This document shows, one piece after another, positions 6,061 to 14,792 of a DNA stretch of 14,792 nucleotides; the first letter of the stretch is position 1; the number at the start of each line of letters is the position of its first letter. The stretch comes from Kmv34 sp964524965 (GTDB taxonomy: Bacteria; Aerophobota; Aerophobia; Aerophobales; B3-G15). A model generated the notes under the pieces. That model worked only from the letters and a program-made list of their open reading frames with translations, made no database searches and was not told the DNA's origin. The position numbers were made by a program, and so were the translations under genes. The DNA lies in NCBI GenBank assembly GCA_964524965.1, contig CAZGDY010000034.1, forward strand, positions 1 through 14,792, written 5' to 3'.

Positions 6061-8468
6061 GTTATTCCAATAACTTCATCATTCTTATCAACTTTTATGA
6101 TTCTAACGCCAGCAGTAATTCGTCCAATTCGGCGTATATTTTTCGTTCGTACTCTGATACTTTTTCCCTCTCGTGTTATTATTATCAGCATCTCTTCACT
6201 TTTTTTTATTTTTTTGGTAGCTACTACTAGTCCTCTTTTTGGGTGAAGTTTGATATTTTTGACTCCCTTTCCTCCCCGCCTTATCTTGCGATATTTGGAA
6301 AAATAAGTGCGTTTCCCGTATCCTTTTGTCGTTATAGCGAAAAGATCTGCTCCATCCTCAAGCACAACAGCATCTATTACCACATCTTCTTCAGATAAAG
6401 TTATTCCTTTTACTCCTGTTGATACTCTCCCCATAGGACGAACATCTTCTTCTGAGAAACGAATACTCATTCCTTTTTTAGTAGATAGGATTATCTCATC
6501 CTCCCCTGAGGTGAGAAGCACTTTTATAAGCTCATCTGCCTCTCTTAGTTTAATAGCTATTATGCCACCTTGTCTGAGATGAGAGAATTTATCTACAGAA
6601 GTTTTCTTAACTATTCCTCTTTTCGTTACCATAAAAAGGAACTTATTAGATGAAGAGTTATCCAGAGGTATAGTGGTGGCAATCGTATCCTCATTTAACC
6701 GCAGAAAATTAACAATAGCTCTACCTCTCTCACTTCTTTTTTTTTGAGGAATCTCATATGTTTTGGTAGCGTGGACTTTTCCGGAGTTGGTAAAGAAAAG
6801 TAAGGTTGAGTGTGTATTGCAAAGAAAGATATTTTTGGTTGTATCGCCTTTTTGCAGGGATACACCGCTCATTCCCTTTCCCCCTCTTTTTTGCTTTTTA
6901 TATGATATAAGAGGAGTGTATTTTATGTATCCACTGGAAGTAATGGTAATTATAACATCTTCTTTTTCAATGAGATCTTCTGGTTTAAAGTCCAAATTTT
7001 CTAATCTTTCTGTTCCAATCAAGGTTTTGCGAGGGGTAGCATACTTTTTTTTAATTTCTCTTAGCTCATTTTTAATTAGTTCCCATACTTTAACATCGCT
7101 AGTAAGGATTGCCTTGAAATTTTCTATATTTTTTAGGGAGTTTTCATAATCTTTATCTATTTGGTTTCTCTCAATATTAGTGAGTCGTTGCAATCTCATA
7201 TTCAAAATAGAGTTTGCTTGAATTTTGCTCAAGGTTAATCTGTCGATTAGTCTTTTTTCTGCTTCCCGGGGATTAGGAGATTCTTTTATAATTTTAATTA
7301 CTTCATCAATTCTATTTAAGGCTTTTTTAAATCCTTCCAGTACGTGTGCTTTTTTTTCTTCTTTATCCAGAAGGTAGTGAGTGCGACGGATAATTACCTC
7401 TCGACGGTAATCAAGGTAACACTTGATAGCTTGTGATAAGCTTAGCCTTCGAGGCTTGTTATCAACGATAGCAAGAAGGATAATTCCAAAGGTTGTTTGC
7501 AAGGGAGTACGTTTATAGAGTTGATTAAGTGCAATTTCTGAGGTAAATGCCCGAGAGACTTCTATAACAATTCTGATTCCCCTTCGGTCTGATTCATCTC
7601 TTATGCTTCTTATCCCTTTTATTTTTTCCTCTTGGGCAAGCTCAGCAATTCGTTCAATTAAATTGGTTTTATTTATTTGATAAGGGATTTCTTCTATGAT
7701 TATTTTTTCCCTTTCGTTTTCTCTTTCTATAAAAGCTTTTCCTCTGAGGATTATTTGGCCTTTTCCTTCCTGGTAAGCCTCTTTTAATCCCTCACTTTTT
7801 AAAATAATTCCCCCGGTAGGAAAATCCGGCCCCTTTACAAATTGTAAAAGCTCCTGAACAGTTATTTGTGGATTATCTATCATTGCTAAGCAAGCATCTG
7901 TTAATTCTCCAAGGTTGTGCGGTGGTATGTTGGTAGCCATTCCTACGGCTATTCCCGATGCTCCATTAACCAGAAGGTTAGGAAAGCGAGCCGGCAAGAC
8001 TACAGGTTCTTCCAGAGAATTATCAAAGTTAGGAATAAAATCTACAGTGTCTTTATCAAGGTCCATTAAGAGTTCTTCGCTTATAGGGGTCAGTCTCACT
8101 TCGGTATATCTCATAGCTGCAGGGGAATCGCCATCTATGGAACCGAAGTTTCCTTGCCCGTCAATTAAAGGATGTCGGAGAGAAAAATCCTGAGCCATCC
8201 GGACAAGGGCATCGTAAACCGCCATATCTCCGTGGGGGTGATACTTACCCAAACACTCTCCCACTAAACGAGCTGATTTACGGTGAGCTCGATTTGGCAG
8301 AAGACCCAAGTCCCGCATCGCATAAAGTATTCTTCTTTGAACCGGTTTTAGTCCATCTTTGGCATTGGGAAGAGCCCTTCCCACAATTACGCTCATAGCA
8401 TAGTTGAGGTAGGATTTTTTCATTTCATCTTCAAGAAAAATAAGGGTATTTTTTTCTTCTATAGCCAA
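6057..8468 (-). CDS. gyrA: DNA gyrase subunit A
   Basis: An 803-residue type IIA topoisomerase subunit that cleaves and rejoins DNA; with GyrB it introduces negative supercoils. The N-terminal breakage-reunion domain has the catalytic pair R120-Y121 in AAMRYTE. The quinolone region is [13 protein letters not shown] (74-86): the acidic D86 is kept, but M82 replaces the Ser or Ala usually found at E. coli position 83. The C-terminal pinwheel domain carries a GyrA box, QKRGGKG, and a second related motif, IRRGGKG, which favours GyrA over ParC. It lacks the long acidic tail of E. coli GyrA (875 residues). The start codon is TTG at 8468-8466, supported by AGGAG seven bases upstream and by the fit to other GyrA N-termini. 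gyrB ends 23 bases upstream. Confidence 0.97.
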   Translation of the reverse strand: MAIEEKNTLIFLEDEMKKSYLNYAMSVIVGRALPNAKDGLKPVQRRILYAMRDLGLLPNRAHRKSARLVGECLGKYHPHGDMAVYDALVRMAQDFSLRHPLIDGQGNFGSIDGDSPAAMRYTEVRLTPISEELLMDLDKDTVDFIPNFDNSLEEPVVLPARFPNLLVNGASGIAVGMATNIPPHNLGELTDACLAMIDNPQITVQELLQFVKGPDFPTGGIILKSEGLKEAYQEGKGQIILRGKAFIERENEREKIIIEEIPYQINKTNLIERIAELAQEEKIKGIRSIRDESDRRGIRIVIEVSRAFTSEIALNQLYKRTPLQTTFGIILLAIVDNKPRRLSLSQAIKCYLDYRREVIIRRTHYLLDKEEKKAHVLEGFKKALNRIDEVIKIIKESPNPREAEKRLIDRLTLSKIQANSILNMRLQRLTNIERNQIDKDYENSLKNIENFKAILTSDVKVWELIKNELREIKKKYATPRKTLIGTERLENLDFKPEDLIEKEDVIITITSSGYIKYTPLISYKKQKRGGKGMSGVSLQKGDTTKNIFLCNTHSTLLFFTNSGKVHATKTYEIPQKKRSERGRAIVNFLRLNEDTIATTIPLDNSSSNKFLFMVTKRGIVKKTSVDKFSHLRQGGIIAIKLREADELIKVLLTSGEDEIILSTKKGMSIRFSEEDVRPMGRVSTGVKGITLSEEDVVIDAVVLEDGADLFAITTKGYGKRTYFSKYRKIRRGGKGVKNIKLHPKRGLVVATKKIKKSEEMLIIITREGKSIRVRTKNIRRIGRITAGVRIIKVDKNDEVIGIT

Positions 8469-8491
8469 CTTTTATCTCCTGGTTTATATTT

Positions 8492-11357
<2,866 letters not shown>

Positions 11358-11361
11358 AAGA

Positions 11362-12165
11362 CTAAAACTCCCCCACGTAGGCAATTTGAAATATTCTATT
11401 ACCATTTTCGGTGTAAACACCTGATAAGTCTTTAAACCCTATTTCTAGAATAAGTGCTGAGGAGTATCGAACTTTTAATCCTAAGTTAATCTCTCCCCCC
11501 GCTTTGCGTAGTTCAATAGCACAGGGGTTTTTAAAAACATCCTCTGGTTTTATTTTATTATGAAATCCGTTGTTATACTCTAATTTAATTATAAATTTTG
11601 GAGTAATTTCAAATTCTGTTCCCAGAAAAAAAGAGATATCAGCTTTACCCGGGTCATTTTCCAGGCAGTGATTAACACCTCCATGGATTTGGAAATTTAA
11701 ATTCTTTAGTTTTTTAGTGAGAGCAAGGTAAAACCCCTTGGAGTTTATCTGGTAGAAACTTTTAGTGAGCTCGCACCCATTTATCATTTCTCCTTGTCGG
11801 TAATATCTTCCGTATCCCTGTCCTTCGTATCCAGCAGCAAGAGCAAAGGGGAAATTTTCTCCTTCCTCTCCCAAATTGTACTTTAAAGAAAAAGCTGGCT
11901 CAGGATTTCCTATTATCTGTCCGATTCCTACTACTCCTACTCCTCCATAGGATGCACCTATTGTTAGTCGTTCAATTAATCCAGCCCAGCCCTGAAGTAA
12001 AATTCCTCCTCCTTGGTAAAAGCGGAAGTTCAAATAATAGCTATTTTTGCTCAATACCTTAGCTGTTGGTGTATCAATTAAATTAATATCCGTCTGTGCT
12101 AACCCGGGGATAGAAAATCCTGATATAATTGCCCAAAATATGCATATTATTGCGATTTTTTTCAT
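11362..12165 (-). CDS. Predicted outer-membrane beta-barrel protein, YjbH-like
   Basis: A 267-residue exported protein. Residues 1-24 form a signal peptide: MKK, a hydrophobic core, then PGLAQ before TDINL. The mature start LIDTPTAKVLSKNSYYLNFRFYQ resembles the N-terminal strands of YjbH-like and related proteins in diderm bacteria. Glycine-rich alternating stretches (RLTIGASYGGVGVVG, FALAAGYEGQGYGRY, KGFYLALTKKL) look like antiparallel outer-membrane beta strands. The chain ends in an aromatic residue (YVGEF), as barrel substrates often do. No activity is known; YjbH in E. coli belongs to an exopolysaccharide-related operon, which I do not carry over to this protein. The ribosome binding site GAGGAGA precedes ATG 12165. 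It follows the deacetylase gene by ten bases and precedes accA by four. Confidence 0.7.
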   Translation of the reverse strand: MKKIAIICIFWAIISGFSIPGLAQTDINLIDTPTAKVLSKNSYYLNFRFYQGGGILLQGWAGLIERLTIGASYGGVGVVGIGQIIGNPEPAFSLKYNLGEEGENFPFALAAGYEGQGYGRYYRQGEMINGCELTKSFYQINSKGFYLALTKKLKNLNFQIHGGVNHCLENDPGKADISFFLGTEFEITPKFIIKLEYNNGFHNKIKPEDVFKNPCAIELRKAGGEINLGLKVRYSSALILEIGFKDLSGVYTENGNRIFQIAYVGEF

Positions 12166-12175
12166 TATTTTCTCC

Positions 12176-13249
12176 TCAATTTAGTATTTCTGAAATCAGA
12201 ACAAATTCTATCTTTCGATTATCGCAGTTTGTAGTTAGCTTATGTAAAGTTAAAGCAGTTATTTCGTTAAGATGTCCCAACCCTAAAGCCCATTTATTTT
12301 CTATGGCTTGCAAGATAAGTTTGTTAAATTGGTTTTCAATGTATTCTATTTGCTTTTCATTATCTAAAAAAACACAGTTATAAGTTGATTTTATTCCCAA
12401 ATTCTTTGCTAAAGGGTAGGCTATAGAAAGAGGGGAAGTTTTGCTGTCCACAAAAAACATTTGCTTCTTTTTTAAAACTTGCAGCACGGGTTCCATAAGT
12501 TCTTTTTTGGTAGTGACAAGCGAGCCCATATGATTATTTAATCCTTGCGCATGAGGGATAAATTCAATGGCTTCTTTTGTTATATTTTCTATTTTTTCTC
12601 TGGACATCCCATCCAGGATAATCCACTTGTACTGATTTTTAAAATCTCCTTTGGGCTGCATTGGAAGATGTACTAATATTTGTATATTATTTTGATGGGC
12701 TTTTTCGGCAATTTCTTTTGCAAATTGGGTGCCAGGAATAATAGCAATTGTTAAAGGAACAGATAAATCTTCAAAAAAAGCATTTAATAGTTTATCCTTA
12801 TTTATGTATCCGAAATCATCTATTAATAGGGCTACTTTAGCCTTTTTTAACGAAAAAAGTAATCTGTGAGTTAAAGATTTATCTTGTCCAAGTTCCAGAT
12901 GAATATTATAAGTATTTTTTAAATTTTCTTCCTTAAATTTCAATATTTGGACTTTAGAAGAGCTAAACCCTTGCTTTATTTGTTCTAAAAGTTTGTCTAA
13001 AGATAGACGCAGGGGAATTTCAACTTCAATCTTGGCCATCTGCTGTGGGATAGGGAATCCCTGTTGTTCGATTTTTTTTTCTGTTACAAGTAGTCCTAAT
13101 TTATTTAGCTCGGTTTGTACTTTTGCATCTACCGCCAAAAATAATCTGGCAGATTGAAGCTTTTTATATTGAAAAAAAACAGTTAATAACAAAGCAAAAA
13201 TAACAATTCCTAACCCTATTAATATGTACCTAATGAGTTTACTCATCAT
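12176..13249 (-). CDS. Divergent polysaccharide deacetylase family protein (YibQ-like)
   Basis: A 357-residue protein of the divergent polysaccharide deacetylase family (formerly DUF610). An N-terminal membrane anchor spans about 5-26 and the rest should lie in the periplasm. The catalytic-like domain starts near 138: ALLIDDFGY (D144-D145), IAIIPGTQF (168-176), HLPMQP (H194), NNHMGS (H240) and FFVDSKTS (D268) are the conserved blocks. These residues resemble the metal site of NodB-type deacetylases, but I know of no proven substrate for the family. In many diderm bacteria the gene lies next to a C-terminal processing protease and envC; here the protease is the upstream neighbour and envC is absent. 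Residues 27-137 form a variable region. The start (ATG 13249, or ATG 13246) has no clear ribosome binding site, eight bases after the protease stop. Confidence 0.88.
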   Translation of the reverse strand: MMSKLIRYILIGLGIVIFALLLTVFFQYKKLQSARLFLAVDAKVQTELNKLGLLVTEKKIEQQGFPIPQQMAKIEVEIPLRLSLDKLLEQIKQGFSSSKVQILKFKEENLKNTYNIHLELGQDKSLTHRLLFSLKKAKVALLIDDFGYINKDKLLNAFFEDLSVPLTIAIIPGTQFAKEIAEKAHQNNIQILVHLPMQPKGDFKNQYKWIILDGMSREKIENITKEAIEFIPHAQGLNNHMGSLVTTKKELMEPVLQVLKKKQMFFVDSKTSPLSIAYPLAKNLGIKSTYNCVFLDNEKQIEYIENQFNKLILQAIENKWALGLGHLNEITALTLHKLTTNCDNRKIEFVLISEILN

Positions 13250-13257
13250 TTTTTGAG

Positions 13258-14634
13258 TTATGGGATGGTTTTAATTTGATTCCCGAGTTTTCCCTGAAGT
13301 ATTGGAAGAGATTTTAATATACCCAAAGCCTGAATCAATTGATAATCGTTAAATATGTCGTTTTCATTATTTTCATCCCTTTCACGGAGAATACGTTTTA
13401 AAAGGTCTTTATTTGTATTTAAATTTTCTTTTTCCAGCTCTTTTAAAAGAGGGCTTAGATCTTTTATTTCCCATTGAGGATTTATCTTCAGAAAATCTTC
13501 CAATATTGGTGAAGTTCGAAGTTTATCTATAATTTCTTTTTCCTGAAGAGTCGGCGTAAAAGATTTAACCTCCAGATGTGGTTCAATACCTTCGCCGTTT
13601 ATGCATATACCTGATGGAGTATAATATTTGGCCGTGGTTAACCAAAGGGCTCCACTGTTTTCCAGTGGGACTGCGTTTTGTACAGTTCCTTTGCCGAAGC
13701 TACAAGTTCCTAAAAGAATTCCTCTTTGATGGTCCTTTACAGCTCCTGCTACTATTTCAGAACCACTGGCACTGTTTTGGTCAATTAAAACTAAAAGAGA
13801 AAAGTTTATCCCGTCTCCACCTGGATGAGCTGAGTAGATATTATTTTCAGCTGGCTCCCGACCTTTTATAGATACAATTATTCCGGAAGAGATAAATTCA
13901 TCAGCAACCTCAACTGCTTGAGAAAGAAGTCCTCCGGGATTACCTCTTAAGTCTAAAATTAGGCTCTCCACCTCCTCCTGCTTAAGGAAGAGGAGAGCAT
14001 CTCTTAATTCTTTTGAAGTGTTTTCGCTATTAAAACCTGTTATTTTTATGTATCCTACATTATTCTCCAGAATTTTTTTTTCAATATTGGGCAATTTAAT
14101 AAGAGCTCTTGTTAAAGTATACTCTAAAAGCTCAGAGATTTCCTCTCTTTTAATAGTGATGGTTACAGGGGTACCAATTTCTCCTCTCAGTTGAGATACG
14201 GCCTCATCTAAAGATATACCCTCAGTACTTTTGCCGTTTATCTGTACTATCTTGTCGCCGGATTGCAAATTAGCTTTACTTGCTGGAGTATCTGGAAGAG
14301 GTTTAATGATCGTAATAGAGTCCTCCCTAATCCCCACAGTCATTCCTAATCCACCAAATTTACCTTCTTTTTCCACATTCCATTCTTCCCATTCCTTTGC
14401 ATTCAACCAGCGAGAGTTAGGGTCATTTAAAGTTTGTAACATTCCTCGAATTGCTCCTTCAATAAGGAGGGAAGGTTCAATTTTTTCTATATACTCACTT
14501 TGGACCAGCTGATAAACCTGGATAATAAGTTTAATTTCAGAAAAAAAGTCATTAGCAGCCTGCACTCTGGCTAAAAGTAGAAATATTGGCAACAAAGAAA
14601 CTATTATTAAGATTGCTAATGTCCTTTTGTTCAT
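13258..14634 (-). CDS. ctpA: C-terminal processing peptidase, S41 family
   Basis: A 458-residue tail-specific protease that trims or degrades envelope proteins from their C-terminus. A signal peptide or anchor spans about 1-26 (ending LLLARVQAA). The PDZ domain covers about 92-165 and includes the substrate-binding GGLGM strand and GDKIVQINGK. The S41 domain holds the catalytic S290 in SASGSE and K315 in FGKGTVQ, 25 residues apart as in Prc and D1 protease, plus Q319. LDLRGNPGGLL (228-238) is another family block. About 100 residues follow the catalytic domain, longer than minimal CtpA and of unknown role. The start overlaps the upstream gene as ATGA, with GGAG 11 bases before it. The pairing with the next gene, a divergent polysaccharide deacetylase, suggests a cell-wall remodelling role. 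Confidence 0.94.
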   Translation of the reverse strand: MNKRTLAILIIVSLLPIFLLLARVQAANDFFSEIKLIIQVYQLVQSEYIEKIEPSLLIEGAIRGMLQTLNDPNSRWLNAKEWEEWNVEKEGKFGGLGMTVGIREDSITIIKPLPDTPASKANLQSGDKIVQINGKSTEGISLDEAVSQLRGEIGTPVTITIKREEISELLEYTLTRALIKLPNIEKKILENNVGYIKITGFNSENTSKELRDALLFLKQEEVESLILDLRGNPGGLLSQAVEVADEFISSGIIVSIKGREPAENNIYSAHPGGDGINFSLLVLIDQNSASGSEIVAGAVKDHQRGILLGTCSFGKGTVQNAVPLENSGALWLTTAKYYTPSGICINGEGIEPHLEVKSFTPTLQEKEIIDKLRTSPILEDFLKINPQWEIKDLSPLLKELEKENLNTNKDLLKRILRERDENNENDIFNDYQLIQALGILKSLPILQGKLGNQIKTIP

Positions 14635-14792
14635 GATGAAAGTTTCTCCATTAATTTTTTACTATTTTGAAAAACCTGTTTTAATTCTTCTTTTTCAAGC
14701 CCCGCCCCCCGTAAAATTTTTTCTGCTTTGGAACGGGTTATAAGATCTTCTGGTGAGTGGGCATCAGTATTTATAATGAGAGGAGCCTTGTG
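14631..14792 (-). CDS. PHP-domain phosphoesterase, C-terminal part (histidinol-phosphatase-like)
   Basis: The right edge cuts this gene; 53 codons and the stop remain. The fragment begins HKAPLIINTDAHSPEDL. The strand and metal-binding D-A-H of INTDAH, followed by SPEDL, are typical of the last metal site of PHP-domain proteins such as histidinol-phosphatase (HisK/HisJ type) and related family members. The next segment, KAEKILRGAGLEKEEL, is a usual C-terminal helix pair in that group. Histidinol phosphatase would act in histidine biosynthesis, but PHP domains have other substrates too, and only the end is visible. Its TGA overlaps the protease ATG as ATGA, so it belongs to the same transcription unit. 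Confidence 0.72.
   Translation of the reverse strand, partial: HKAPLIINTDAHSPEDLITRSKAEKILRGAGLEKEELKQVFQNSKKLMEKLSS

Noticed and set aside
7915..8193. Open frame of 92 codons on the plus strand inside gyrA
   Set aside because: It is fully antisense to the conserved GyrA breakage-reunion domain; the frame is a by-product of GyrA codon usage. The same holds for other antisense frames over gyrA, gyrB, accA and ctpA.
11358..11420. Longer AccA start at 11420
   Set aside because: The added 21 residues are unrelated to AccA N-termini and come from the end of the upstream outer-membrane protein gene in another frame. ATG 11357 has a good ribosome binding site.

Overview
The window comes from an AT-rich bacterial chromosome with two oppositely oriented halves that converge near position 5120. 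A Gram-negative (diderm) cell is likely: there is a predicted outer-membrane barrel protein, a divergent polysaccharide deacetylase next to a C-terminal processing protease, and a periplasmic binding protein with a signal peptide but no lipobox cysteine. The mix of ordinary housekeeping genes with proteins typical of poorly characterised lineages (a DUF6485-like cysteine-rich protein, a stand-alone LigD phosphoesterase) suggests an uncultivated phylum. The sequence alone does not let me name it.

Left half (1-5110, plus strand) is loosely packed and accessory in character. It opens with the last codons of a histidine kinase that overlap a single-domain response regulator. Just after the regulator lies a second, decayed copy of a kinase C-terminus (451-564). 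A 301-base gene-free stretch with two inverted repeats follows. Then come a SAM-dependent methyltransferase, a stand-alone LigD-type 3'-phosphoesterase, two small membrane proteins (DUF4234-like with an internal repeat, and DUF4870-like), an orphan family 1 solute-binding protein, and a 66-residue cysteine-rich protein.

Right half (5137-14792, minus strand) is one tightly packed run of eight genes, probably a single operon read from right to left: PHP-family phosphoesterase (partial), CtpA-type S41 protease, divergent polysaccharide deacetylase, YjbH-like outer-membrane protein, accA, gyrB, gyrA, fabD. Gaps are 0-23 bases and three junctions overlap (ATGA, 8 bases, GTGA). The envelope group precedes a core in which the two gyrase subunits sit between two genes of malonyl-ACP supply: the acetyl-CoA carboxylase alpha subunit and malonyl-CoA:ACP transacylase. 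GyrA uses TTG and FabD uses GTG as start codon.

I found no convincing novel defence or mobile system, CRISPR array, tRNA or rRNA. The points most worth a second look are the duplicated and decayed kinase tail around the response regulator, methionine at the GyrA quinolone-contact position, the gyrase genes embedded between fatty-acid genes, and the stand-alone LigD phosphoesterase without a ligase, polymerase or Ku nearby.
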